A DNA stretch of 11,966 bases from an uncultured Clostridia bacterium (GCA_934122035.1 CAKOVP010000034.1:1-11966), one strand, 5' to 3'. Positions 1 through 7,078 are shown, numbered from the stretch's first letter. The notes: a model not told the origin generated them from the letters alone. Numbers and translations: made by a program.

Positions 1-702
1 AGAAATACAACAATACCAACAAAGAAATCACAAATATTCTCAACAGCAGCAGATGGTCAAACATCAGTTGAAGTACATGTATTACAAGGTGAACGTGACA
101 TGGCTGCATATAACAAAACATTAGGAAGATTCCAATTAACAGGAATTCCAGCAGCACCAAGAGGAGTTCCACAAATTGAAGTTACATTTGATATAGATGC
201 AAATGGTATAGTTCACGTATCTGCAAAAGATATGGCAACAGGAAATGAACAAAAAGTTTCTATTACAGCTTCAACAAACTTAACAGATGAAGATATAGAC
301 AGAGCTGTTAAAGATGCAGAAGCACATGCTGCAGAAGATAAAAAGAAGAAAGAAGAAATAGAAGCTAGAAACGAAGCTGAAAGCTTAGCTTATAACTGCC
401 AAAAAACAATAGATGAATTAGGAGACAAAATAAGCGGAGAAGAAAAAGCAAAGGCAACAGCAGAAATAGACAATGTAAAGAAAGCATTAGAAGGTTCTGA
501 TGTAGATAAAATAAAAGAAGCAACAGAAAAATTAAAACAAGTATTCTACTCAATGTCAGAAAAACTATATGCACAAGCAAATCCAAATGCTGCAAATGGA
601 GCAAACCCAGGAGCAGACGCTGGAACACAAACAGATGCAAACGGAAATGTATACAATGCAGATTACAAAGTAGAAGACGACAAAAAAGACGAAAATAAAT
701 AA
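1..702 (+). CDS. dnaK: Hsp70 chaperone DnaK, C-terminal part (5' end outside window)
   Basis: ATP-dependent cytoplasmic chaperone that binds exposed hydrophobic peptides and works with DnaJ and GrpE. The reading frame is open from the first base, and the visible 233 residues are the C-terminal third or so. They hold the substrate-binding beta domain (motifs NTTIPTKKS, VLQGER, LGRFQLTGIP, PQIEVTFDIDANGIVHVSA), then the charged helical lid. The protein ends in a disordered Asn/Gly-rich tail and an acidic VEDDKK end typical of bacterial DnaK. The ATPase domain lies upstream of the window. An ATG at 100 is internal (Met-Ala in GERDMAAYNK) and is not the start. The gene is followed directly by a strong hairpin terminator and then dnaJ, the usual chaperone-operon order. 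The identification is secure. Confidence 0.97.
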   Translation, partial: RNTTIPTKKSQIFSTAADGQTSVEVHVLQGERDMAAYNKTLGRFQLTGIPAAPRGVPQIEVTFDIDANGIVHVSAKDMATGNEQKVSITASTNLTDEDIDRAVKDAEAHAAEDKKKKEEIEARNEAESLAYNCQKTIDELGDKISGEEKAKATAEIDNVKKALEGSDVDKIKEATEKLKQVFYSMSEKLYAQANPNAANGANPGADAGTQTDANGNVYNADYKVEDDKKDENK

Positions 703-705
703 CAA

Positions 706-744
706 AAAATCGCCCAATAGGGACGCCCCTTTTTGGGCGATTTT
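706..744 (+). terminator. Intrinsic terminator between dnaK and dnaJ
   Basis: The 12-nt arm AAAATCGCCCAA (706-717) pairs perfectly with TTGGGCGATTTT (733-744). The loop can add an inner AGGG/CCCT stem (719-722 with 727-730), giving a long near-continuous hairpin. It begins 4 bases after the dnaK stop. The U-tract is only the four T's that close the stem, so termination may be partial, allowing reduced read-through into dnaJ. Confidence 0.8.
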
Positions 745-816
745 AAAGTAAATAATAAAATTTTCGATTTAAAGAAAATTATAAAAAACAGAGTAAAATT
801 TGTTATAAAAAATAAA

Positions 817-857
817 AGAAAGGAATATCAATTTTATAAAATTGATTATACAAAAGT
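817..857 (+). promoter_or_regulatory. dnaJ translation initiation region with hairpin between SD and start codon
   Basis: The only Shine-Dalgarno-like sequence before dnaJ is AGAAAGGAA (817-825), more than 30 bases from the ATG at 858. Between them lies a perfect 20-nt palindrome whose arms ATCAATTTTA (827-836) and TAAAATTGAT (837-846) could fold. Folding would bring the SD to about 11-12 bases from the ATG. The dnaJ frame has a TGA at 843-845 and no start codon between it and 858, so the start cannot move upstream. Confidence 0.55.
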
Positions 858-2009
858 ATGGCTGAAAAAGAAGATTATTATAAGGTTTTAGGAGTTGAAA
901 AAACTGCAACAGACGAAGAACTAAAAAAAGCATATAGACGTATGGCAAAAAAATATCACCCTGATGCAAACCCAGACAATAAAGAAGCTGCAGAAGCAAA
1001 GTTCAAGCAAATAAATGAAGCATATGAAGTCTTATCTAATCCTCAAAAAAGAAAAATGTACGACCAATTTGGAACAGCAGACCCAAGCCAAGGCTTTGGT
1101 GGAGCTGGTGGACCTTTTGGAGGTGGAAGCTACACATATACAACATCTGGTTTTGATGGTTTTAGTGATATATTTGGAGACTTAGGAGATTTATTTGGCT
1201 TTGGTTCTGGAAGAGGTTCTAGTAGACAAACTAATGGACCTGCTAAAGGTGCAGACTTAAGATATAGTATAGACTTAACCTTCGAAGAAGCATATACAGG
1301 TGTAAGTAAAGAAATAAATATTACAAGAAATGAAAAATGTCCTACTTGTTCTGGAACTGGTGCAAAAGCTGGTACAAAACCAGAAACTTGCTCTGTTTGT
1401 GGAGGCAAAGGTACAGTAACTAAAATGCAAACAACATTACTTGGTCAAATGAGAGTTCAAACAACTTGTAGCAATTGTAATGGAACAGGAAAAGTAATAA
1501 AAGAACCTTGTACTACTTGCTATGGAAAAGGAACTGTTAGAAAACAAGCAAAAATAAATGTTAAAATTCCAGCAGGTATAGACAATGACCAAACAGTAGT
1601 ATTAAGAGGCGAAGGCGAACCAGGTAAAAATGGAGGTCCTAATGGAGACATATATATAACTGTTAGACTAAAAAGAAACAGTATATTTACAAGACAAGGT
1701 GATAATGTATATTGCGATATACCAATAACATTTACACAGGCAACATTGGGCGCAGACTTAGAAATTCCATTAATAGACGGAACAAAAACAAGTTATAGAA
1801 TTCCAGATGGAACGCAAACTGGAACAAAATTTACAATTAGAGATAAAGGATTTCCTAATATAAATTCTGGAAATAAAGGGAACCTAATATTTACTGTTCA
1901 AGTACAAGTTCCAAAGAGACTATCTAAAGAACAAAGAGAATTATTAGTAGAACTTGCTAAAACAATGAATGAGCAACCACCTGTAAAAAAACGTGGAATA
2001 TTTGGATAA
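858..2009 (+). CDS. dnaJ: Hsp40 co-chaperone DnaJ
   Basis: Co-chaperone that delivers unfolded substrate to DnaK and stimulates its ATPase. At 383 residues it has normal type I length and all domains. The J domain covers residues 1-70 with the catalytic HPD at 34-36. A Gly/Phe-rich linker spans about 75-125. The zinc-binding region has four CxxCxGxG motifs starting at Cys161 (CPTCSGTG), Cys178 (CSVCGGKG), Cys204 (CSNCNGTG) and Cys218 (CTTCYGKG). Two C-terminal beta domains follow (KIPAGIDNDQTVVLRGEGEP; DLEIPLIDG). The N-terminus MAEKEDYYKVLGV fits the family, so the ATG at 858 is the start although no SD lies at normal distance. No convincing promoter is visible after the dnaK terminator, so expression probably depends on read-through. 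By hand count about 2 of 18 arginine codons are CGN. Confidence 0.98.
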   Translation: MAEKEDYYKVLGVEKTATDEELKKAYRRMAKKYHPDANPDNKEAAEAKFKQINEAYEVLSNPQKRKMYDQFGTADPSQGFGGAGGPFGGGSYTYTTSGFDGFSDIFGDLGDLFGFGSGRGSSRQTNGPAKGADLRYSIDLTFEEAYTGVSKEINITRNEKCPTCSGTGAKAGTKPETCSVCGGKGTVTKMQTTLLGQMRVQTTCSNCNGTGKVIKEPCTTCYGKGTVRKQAKINVKIPAGIDNDQTVVLRGEGEPGKNGGPNGDIYITVRLKRNSIFTRQGDNVYCDIPITFTQATLGADLEIPLIDGTKTSYRIPDGTQTGTKFTIRDKGFPNINSGNKGNLIFTVQVQVPKRLSKEQRELLVELAKTMNEQPPVKKRGIFG

Positions 2010-2121
2010 AATATTAAAATTGACAAATAAAAGTTAAATGCAATTCTACAAAGTAAATGAAATTATTATATAAAAAATTATTGAATAATACAAAAAAATT
2101 AATATCTATGACTATGGAAAT

Positions 2122-2154
2122 AAAAACTTATGGTGCTATACTATAAGTTTTTTT
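2122..2154 (+). terminator. Intrinsic terminator after dnaJ
   Basis: AAAAACTTAT (2122-2131) pairs perfectly with ATAAGTTTTT (2143-2152), extended by a G-U and a G-C pair, and is followed by a T-tract ending at 2154. It lies 113 bases past the dnaJ stop and closes the chaperone operon before the flotillin promoter. Confidence 0.85.
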
Positions 2155-2273
2155 GCTATCATTTTGAATTAAAAATAAGATTAGAGAAAGCTGGAAAATC
2201 AAATATAATATTTGGAAGATTAGCTAACTAAAATGCAAAATATTTTTTTATAAAGGTTTTTATGAGTTACAAC

Positions 2274-2302
2274 TTTACATAATTGGAATAATATGGTATA
2301 AT
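2274..2302 (+). promoter_or_regulatory. Vegetative promoter of the flotillin-like gene
   Basis: TTTACA (2274-2279), a 17-base spacer and a consensus TATAAT (2297-2302), preceded by TGG so that it also has an extended -10. The predicted start of transcription is near 2309, giving a leader of about 80 bases. This is the strongest sigma-A-type match in the window, and it makes the flotillin gene independent of the dnaJ operon. Confidence 0.8.
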
Positions 2303-2372
2303 TGCCTTTGAGTTTTATTACTTGTTTAAAAAAGCTGGTTAGTGGTAAGTAAGTTGGAAACCTTTTAGCACA

Positions 2373-2390
2373 CTTAAGGGAGGACTTAAG
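2373..2390 (+). promoter_or_regulatory. Ribosome binding site in a hairpin loop, flotillin-like gene
   Basis: The Shine-Dalgarno core GGAGGA (2379-2384) is flanked on both sides by the self-complementary hexamer CTTAAG (2373-2378 and 2385-2390). The two hexamers can pair to form a 6-bp stem that presents the SD in its loop, one base before the ATG at 2392. Whether this limits or helps ribosome access cannot be decided from sequence. Confidence 0.5.
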
Positions 2391-2391
2391 C

Positions 2392-4152
2392 ATGGAATTC
2401 ATTGTTGCTAACATCTGGATTATTATGGTTGTTATTGTTGTGATTGTCGCCATCATCTTTCTTGCATCCATCTATAAGGTTGCAAGCATTGATAAAGCGT
2501 TAATTATCACTGGCGGAAAGGAACCCGTCATAAAGGTATCGGGAGGTGCCTTTGTGATTCCAATTTTTCGAAAGGCGGACTACTTTGACCTTTGCATGAT
2601 GACAGTAACTGCCGACAAAGACGAAATCAAAACGGCGACGGCAGTGCCTATTGTTGCAGATTGGACTGCACAGATCCGACCTTGTGTATCGGATCCGGAA
2701 AAACTTCGGACAGCGATTGTTTCTTTTAAGGAACGTGGTAATGATGGTATTATTTCTGACGTTAAATTGACGCTTATGGGTGCAGTTCGTGATGTTGTAG
2801 CATCCATGACTCCTGAACAGCTCCTTACGGATAAGGAAGCATTTAAGCAGATGGTTCAAAAAAGTGTTGCTGACGAAATGGATAACATGGGTTTAGAGCT
2901 GGTGTCGTTGAATATTCAGGATATTTGTGATAACAACCAATATTACGACAACATCGCGGCCCTTGATTCTGCTGAGAAGGCAAAAGCTGCACAGATTAAG
3001 CATGCTGAAGTTGACCAAATTACGCGAGAAAAAACTGCTGAGGCTGGAAAAACAGCAGAGATTGCTGAGGCTAGAGCTCGCCAAGAGGCAAGTATTGCCA
3101 GAATGGATGCTGAACTTGCTGAAAAGGAAAAGCGTAAGGAGACGGACATGAGGCTTGCAGAATTCAGAACAGCAACGGAGACTGCAAATGCCAACGCAGA
3201 TGTTGCAGGTGAGCTGCAAAAGACTATCCGTATGCGCGAAGTTGAGGAACAAAGAGGTGCTGTCGCAGTCATGAAGGCTGAACAGGAAAACCTTGCTGCT
3301 CAAAAACAGCGTGAAGTCATTGTTACTCGAGCACAAGCCGAAAAAGAGAGAAAACGCGTTGAAGCGGAAGCTGAGGCCGAAGTGCAGAAGACTCAAGCAG
3401 AAGCAAAAGTTAAGGTTGCAGAGAGCAATGCTCAGGCAATTAAGCTTCAGGCTGAGGCAGAGGCGCAAAAAACCAAAACCGAAGGTTTGGCAAGTGCAGA
3501 AGTTGCAAAGGCAAAGGCTATGGCCGAGGCTGAAGGCAAGAAAGCAGCAATGCTTGCAGATGCTGAAGGTGTGAAGGCACAAAAATTGGCTGAAGCTGAA
3601 GGTATCAAGGCTCAAAAGCTTGCTGAAGCAGAAGGCGAAAAAGCTATTGCTGATGCACGTGCTTCCAGTGGCAAGGTGAACTTCGAGATTGAGAAACTTA
3701 AGATTGAGGCGGAAGCCCGCATCAAGATTGCCACTGCTACGGCACAAATCATGGCAGATGTTGGCCAGAATGCGGAGTTTGTTCATATCGGTGGAGAGAG
3801 CATTCCTATGGGAAGCGGTTCGAGCAAAACTGGCAACATTTTGCTCGACACCCTTAGCCAGATTCCAATGCTCATGAAGAGTGTTAACGTCCAGAACGAG
3901 GCTTTAAATGGAAAGCCTGTTACTGATGAAATCAGAGAACTTTCCAAAGCGGTACTGTCTGGCGTGAACAACCTAAAAAAGAAATGCGATATGGATTCTG
4001 GTAAAGAAGGCGAAATAGCCAATGGGCTGGAGGCTGATGGTGAAGGTGAAATGACCAACAAGCTTGATTCTGAAGATACAGAAGGAATGGCAAAAAAGTC
4101 TAAGCCAGACGATGCAGAAGAAAAGACCAACGAGTTGGAAACTGATGGCTAA
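2392..4152 (+). CDS. Flotillin-like SPFH/band 7 membrane scaffold protein
   Basis: Predicted membrane-microdomain scaffold. Flotillins oligomerise under or around lipid patches, but no specific substrate can be inferred. The protein has 586 residues. A hydrophobic membrane segment lies at about 7-27, with no signal-peptidase site. An SPFH domain follows (about 28-195; motifs SIDKALIITGG, GGAFVIPIFRKADYFDLCMM, LVSLNIQDI), then a long Ala/Glu/Lys coiled coil (about 195-445). Within the coil, residues 356-421 show about six clear 11-residue repeats of the A-E-A-E-G-x-K-A type. A flotillin-type C-terminus follows (about 445-530), and the last ~54 residues are an acidic tail of degenerate 12-13-residue repeats. 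Codon use differs from the neighbours: about 15 of 22 arginine codons are CGN. The gene has its own promoter and is followed by a small protein gene and a terminator. The usual NfeD partner is absent. Family assignment is secure; function is open. Confidence 0.9.
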   Translation: MEFIVANIWIIMVVIVVIVAIIFLASIYKVASIDKALIITGGKEPVIKVSGGAFVIPIFRKADYFDLCMMTVTADKDEIKTATAVPIVADWTAQIRPCVSDPEKLRTAIVSFKERGNDGIISDVKLTLMGAVRDVVASMTPEQLLTDKEAFKQMVQKSVADEMDNMGLELVSLNIQDICDNNQYYDNIAALDSAEKAKAAQIKHAEVDQITREKTAEAGKTAEIAEARARQEASIARMDAELAEKEKRKETDMRLAEFRTATETANANADVAGELQKTIRMREVEEQRGAVAVMKAEQENLAAQKQREVIVTRAQAEKERKRVEAEAEAEVQKTQAEAKVKVAESNAQAIKLQAEAEAQKTKTEGLASAEVAKAKAMAEAEGKKAAMLADAEGVKAQKLAEAEGIKAQKLAEAEGEKAIADARASSGKVNFEIEKLKIEAEARIKIATATAQIMADVGQNAEFVHIGGESIPMGSGSSKTGNILLDTLSQIPMLMKSVNVQNEALNGKPVTDEIRELSKAVLSGVNNLKKKCDMDSGKEGEIANGLEADGEGEMTNKLDSEDTEGMAKKSKPDDAEEKTNELETDG

Positions 4153-4192
4153 AATTGCAAATCAATGTTCAAAAGCAGAGAAGGAGACTACA

Positions 4193-4348
4193 ATGCAAGA
4201 GAAACGGCTTGATTTTGCAAGGAAGGTTTTTGCACATAATATGAAGTGCAAAGGTCATGAAGCAAAACTTGATGCAGAAAAAATCAGAAAGACAAACACC
4301 CAAATAAGAGAAATTGAATGTGAACGCTGGAGGTATAAAATGAAGTAA
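4193..4348 (+). CDS. Small charged helical protein (51 residues) downstream of flotillin-like gene
   Basis: I do not recognise this family. The start at 4193 is chosen because AAGGAG (4181-4186) stands 6 bases upstream. A longer reading from an ATG at 4145, overlapping the end of the flotillin gene, would give 67 residues but has no SD. The 51-residue product begins MQEKRLDFARKV, is rich in Lys, Arg and Glu, is predicted helical throughout, and contains one His-Asn-Met-Lys-Cys segment and one Trp near the end. It has no membrane segment. It lies 40 bases after the flotillin stop and before a strong terminator, so it should be co-transcribed with the flotillin gene. A partner or regulator of the scaffold is possible but unproven. 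Confidence 0.65.
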   Translation: MQEKRLDFARKVFAHNMKCKGHEAKLDAEKIRKTNTQIREIECERWRYKMK

Positions 4349-4410
4349 AATTTTAAATTAATAAAACTCTTCATATTAGACCAATTAAAAACCACAAACA
4401 AAGCTTTTTG

Positions 4411-4443
4411 GAGGATGCCTACTAATAAGGCGTCCTCTTTTTT
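4411..4443 (+). terminator. Intrinsic terminator of the flotillin unit
   Basis: GAGGATGCCT (4411-4420) pairs with AGGCGTCCTC (4428-4437) through ten base pairs including one G-U, with a 7-base loop and a run of six T's (4438-4443). The minus strand lacks a U-tract after the hairpin, so it serves the plus strand only. Confidence 0.9.
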
Positions 4444-4468
4444 GTTAAAAACTTATAATAAAAATTTA

Positions 4469-4483
4469 CTGAAAAATTTTCAG
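4469..4483 (-). terminator. Possible weak terminator of spoIIID
   Basis: The arms CTGAAAA and TTTTCAG form a short 15-base hairpin about 40 bases past the spoIIID stop on the minus strand, followed there by TAAATTTTT. The stem is AT-rich with almost no loop, so this is only a candidate. No better terminator is seen between spoIIID and the flotillin unit. Confidence 0.3.
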
Positions 4484-4523
4484 ATTTGTTTTCAAAAATT
4501 ATGCCAAATGACTATATTTTAAT

Positions 4524-4754
4524 TTAGTTGCTTGACCGTCCGCGAATATGTCTTTCAGCTTTATTTTCATCTAAAACAAGCCTTACTTCTGAGGCAAGAG
4601 CAGGATTTATTCTTAATAACCTTTCACTTACATCCTTATGTACGGTTGATTTAGAAATCCCATATTTTTTAGCAGCACCTCTTACTGTATCTTTAGAATC
4701 TATAATGTAATGAGCCAAGAGTATGGCTCTTTCTTCAATTGAAAAACCTATCAT
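4524..4754 (-). CDS. spoIIID: Sporulation transcriptional regulator SpoIIID
   Basis: Mother-cell DNA-binding protein which, in Bacillus and Clostridia, adjusts the sigma-E regulon and the switch to sigma-K. The product is 76 residues from the ATG at 4754, the start that matches the family's beginning (x-x-x-IEERAI-x-LAHYII). The Met at 4772 would add six residues but has no ribosome binding site, whereas a GGGGG run sits 10 bases before 4754. The helix-turn-helix is clear: TVRGAAKKYGISKSTVHKDV at about 29-48, then ERL and INP, and the family signature KAERHIRG near the end. The protein stops soon after that signature, so the basic C-terminal extension known from Bacillus is shortened. The gene diverges from yabG, another sporulation gene, across a 133-base gap. 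Identification is firm. Confidence 0.92.
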   Translation of the reverse strand: MIGFSIEERAILLAHYIIDSKDTVRGAAKKYGISKSTVHKDVSERLLRINPALASEVRLVLDENKAERHIRGRSSN

Positions 4755-4842
4755 TTTTTGTAAAACCCCCATAGCATTTTTGTTTAATACTATTCAGAAA
4801 AATAAATTAATAGAACATTATTTTGCAAAAATAATGAATAAG

Positions 4843-4870
4843 ACACATTCTACAAAATTCGACATATAAT
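4843..4870 (+). promoter_or_regulatory. Candidate sporulation-type promoter of yabG
   Basis: CATATAAT (4863-4870) resembles the -10 of mother-cell sigma factors: CATA at the front as for sigma-E and sigma-K, with a final T. ACAC (4843-4846) lies 16 bases upstream, as expected for sigma-K. The predicted transcript start is only about 10 bases before the ATG, so the leader would be very short. Bacillus yabG is under sigma-K, which makes the assignment reasonable but not certain. Confidence 0.4.
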
Positions 4871-4887
4871 GTAATAGGTGAAAAATT

Positions 4888-5697
4888 ATGAGGTTAAAAA
4901 AAGGAGACATAGTTGGAAGAATATCATATGGAAAAGACATAGCTTTTGTAATAGCAAATTTAATTCAGAATGGAAATTCTCAAATAGCAATATTAAAGGG
5001 GTTAGTTTTAAGAATCGAAGCAGATAGTCCAATAGAAGATTTAGAATTAATTGAAAATGATAAAATTTTTAAACAATTAAGTGATTTGAATAAAAGATTA
5101 GAAGTTAATCCTAACAGCCTTATGATAGATGGAAAATTAAATAAAAGAGCAAGGAAAAACTACGGCAGAATATTACATTTAGATGGTGATAGAAAGTACA
5201 GCGAAAAATCATTAAGATTTTATAAAAATATGGGACTCAATGTTGTTGTAAAGAATATTCCAGAAAATAGACAACCACAACAAATAGAATACTTGCTTAG
5301 TAAATATGATCCAGACATATTAGTAGTAACTGGACATGATGGCATGATAAAAAAAGGACATAATTTTAATGATATTTATAATTATAGAAATTCAAAGTAT
5401 TTTGTAGAAACAGTAATAAGGGCAAGAAGATGGGAAAGAGAACGTGATAATATTGCTATTTTTGCAGGAGCTTGCCAGAGTTATTATGAAGCTTTAATTG
5501 ATGCAGGAGCCAATTTTGCATCTTCTCCAGCAAGAATCTTAATAGATTTTAAAGATCCACTTATTGTAGCAGAACAGCTTGCAAAAACAGAATCAAACAA
5601 ATATGTAACAATAGATCAAATAAAATTAAAATTAAGAGACGGAGAAAGAGGCGTAAATGGTATTGGAACTTATGGAAAAATGGAATGGCTATCTTGA
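4888..5697 (+). CDS. yabG: Sporulation-specific cysteine protease YabG
   Basis: Protease that in Bacillus and Clostridioides processes spore coat and cortex-associated proteins late in sporulation; it acts in the mother cell on the spore surface. The 269 residues match the family in overall plan and in all its invariant blocks: GDIVGRISYGKDIAF near the start, ILHLDGD at about 93-99, DILVVTGHD ending at about 151 (His150), YRNSKYFVETV, IAIFAGACQSYYEAL with Cys196, and GANFASSPARI. Cys196 in the FAGACQS block and His150 are the likely catalytic pair, inferred from conservation. The ATG at 4888 follows AGGTG (4876-4880) by 7 bases. The product is shorter than the Bacillus protein mainly between the N-terminal and HLDGD blocks. 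It is divergently arranged with spoIIID. Confidence 0.93.
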   Translation: MRLKKGDIVGRISYGKDIAFVIANLIQNGNSQIAILKGLVLRIEADSPIEDLELIENDKIFKQLSDLNKRLEVNPNSLMIDGKLNKRARKNYGRILHLDGDRKYSEKSLRFYKNMGLNVVVKNIPENRQPQQIEYLLSKYDPDILVVTGHDGMIKKGHNFNDIYNYRNSKYFVETVIRARRWERERDNIAIFAGACQSYYEALIDAGANFASSPARILIDFKDPLIVAEQLAKTESNKYVTIDQIKLKLRDGERGVNGIGTYGKMEWLS

Positions 5698-5722
5698 AAT
5701 TTGCTTCCTATTATGATAGTAT
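5694..5722 (+). promoter_or_regulatory. Vegetative promoter of the 5755-8368 operon
   Basis: TTGAAA (5694-5699) overlaps the stop codon of yabG. A 17-base spacer leads to TAGTAT (5717-5722), preceded by TGA as an extended -10. Predicted transcription start is near 5729. This separates the following genes from the sporulation gene yabG. Confidence 0.65.
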
Positions 5723-5754
5723 GTTATTCATAATAAGTGAAAGGAATACTAATA

Positions 5755-7050
5755 ATGGAGAATGAAAAAATAAAAAAACAAGGTAGCTATTTTACTGGAA
5801 TACTTGGAGCTATAATAGGAGGCTCAATTGCAACAATTCCGTGGGTATTAGCATATGTATATGGAAATGTAATGCTATCTTTATTAGCTGTGCTTATTGC
5901 AGCAGGAGAACTATTTGGATATAAAACATTTAAAGGAAAAATGGACAAGAAGGTTCCAATAATAATAATAATTTTAGCTATTTTAATAGTAACTATTGTT
6001 ACTCTTTTAGTAATACCAGCAATGCTAATTGCAAAGGAAAACTTGACTGTTAATATAAACTCTTTAAAAAATGTATACGCATATAATCAATTTTCTTCTG
6101 CAATAATTAGAGATTACATTATATCTGTAATATTTACAATATTGGGAGCTAGTGTAATAACAGGAAAAATAAGAAAAGACATATTAAACAATCAAGAAAA
6201 TGGAGAAAAATTAGACGAAGTTGAATTAAATAAGAAAATAAAGCAAGATGCAATTGACTTAATAAAACCTATATTTGAAAAATATAATGCACTGGACGAA
6301 ACAAATACTTTAACAAAAGAAGAAGTATTTGCCGAAATAGAAAATGAGAATAAAAAAGTTTATTTTTCAGAGTTAAAAGGTCTTGGAATACTAAAAAATA
6401 GTAAAGGTAAATATTATTATGATGTAAGTAGTGAAAGCAATATAAAAATAAAGCAATCTAAAGGAAAAATAGCAATAATAGCTATGTGTGTAATATTTGC
6501 AATAGTAATTGCAAGTATGGTTTACGCAATTATGAACACTACACAATCTACAGTAAAAATTTGGAATGATGATGTAAGCTATGAAATTTCGAGCAGATGG
6601 CAAACGCTAGAAGAGTACACTAGTCAAAAAGGATGGTCTTACTATCAATATGTAAGTGGACTCCCTACAGTATCAGAGAATACAGAGAAAACTAATACTG
6701 TTGACTATACAAAATATCCTGCAACTTTAAATATAGCTTATGATACAGAAACAACAGAAGATTCTATTAAATCTGTAGATGAACTAAAAGAAACCTTAGA
6801 AACATATATAACAGAACAATTAATGCCAGAAGAATATTTTGTAAATGTTATAACAACTGGAAAAGGCTATAAAGCAGTAGAAGCACAATTGCATTATACA
6901 AGCAATCCAGAAGAAATTGACTGTATATATTACATATTTAATGATGGAAAAATAGGTTATATAACTGCTTCAACATTTAATATGGATGATGAAGATGACC
7001 TAAAACTACAGATAAAGAATATTGTAGATACATTCGATTGGACAAAATAA
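5755..7050 (+). CDS. Unrecognised membrane protein with five predicted membrane segments and a C-terminal extracytoplasmic domain
   Basis: I do not recognise a named family. The ATG at 5755 is preferred because AAAGGA (5740-5745) stands 9 bases before it; an in-frame GTG at 5737 lies before that SD. The 431-residue product starts with four hydrophobic segments (about 13-36, 38-56, 67-92 and 120-137). A cytoplasmic, charged stretch of about 100 residues follows and contains a small winged-helix-like part (KVYFSELKGLGILKNSKGKYYY). A fifth membrane segment lies at about 238-262. The last ~170 residues are probably outside the cell, contain one Cys and end in TFDWTK. The layout suggests a sensor or membrane-stress protein. 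It is the first gene of an operon with the DUF3006 and ComEC-like genes, 28 bases apart. Function unknown. Confidence 0.75.
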   Translation: MENEKIKKQGSYFTGILGAIIGGSIATIPWVLAYVYGNVMLSLLAVLIAAGELFGYKTFKGKMDKKVPIIIIILAILIVTIVTLLVIPAMLIAKENLTVNINSLKNVYAYNQFSSAIIRDYIISVIFTILGASVITGKIRKDILNNQENGEKLDEVELNKKIKQDAIDLIKPIFEKYNALDETNTLTKEEVFAEIENENKKVYFSELKGLGILKNSKGKYYYDVSSESNIKIKQSKGKIAIIAMCVIFAIVIASMVYAIMNTTQSTVKIWNDDVSYEISSRWQTLEEYTSQKGWSYYQYVSGLPTVSENTEKTNTVDYTKYPATLNIAYDTETTEDSIKSVDELKETLETYITEQLMPEEYFVNVITTGKGYKAVEAQLHYTSNPEEIDCIYYIFNDGKIGYITASTFNMDDEDDLKLQIKNIVDTFDWTK

Positions 7051-7078
7051 TAATAAAAGGCTCTAGGAAAGGAGCAAA

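Larger units (their letters stand above)
2010..2391. other. Intergenic region between dnaJ and the flotillin-like gene
   Basis: This 382-base stretch holds no gene that I can see. It contains about 110 bases of AT-rich dnaJ 3' untranslated sequence, the dnaJ terminator (2122-2154), about 120 bases in which I see nothing (2155-2273), a strong vegetative promoter (2274-2302), and a leader of roughly 80 bases ending in a ribosome binding site within a small hairpin. Confidence 0.7.

Noticed and set aside
2020..2052. TTGACA after dnaJ as a promoter for a small RNA ending at the 2122-2154 terminator
   Set aside because: No acceptable -10 lies 16-18 bases downstream. The terminator is better explained as that of dnaJ.
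2893..3786. 297-codon open frame on the minus strand inside the flotillin gene
   Set aside because: It mirrors the Ala/Glu/Lys-rich coiled coil, giving a Cys/Phe/Leu-rich product with no recognisable domain or ribosome binding site; the plus-strand gene explains the region.
4064..4192. Longer versions of the small protein starting inside the flotillin gene (4064 or 4145)
   Set aside because: Neither start has a ribosome binding site, while 4193 has AAGGAG at 6 bases. The 4145 start, which overlaps the flotillin stop, cannot be fully excluded.
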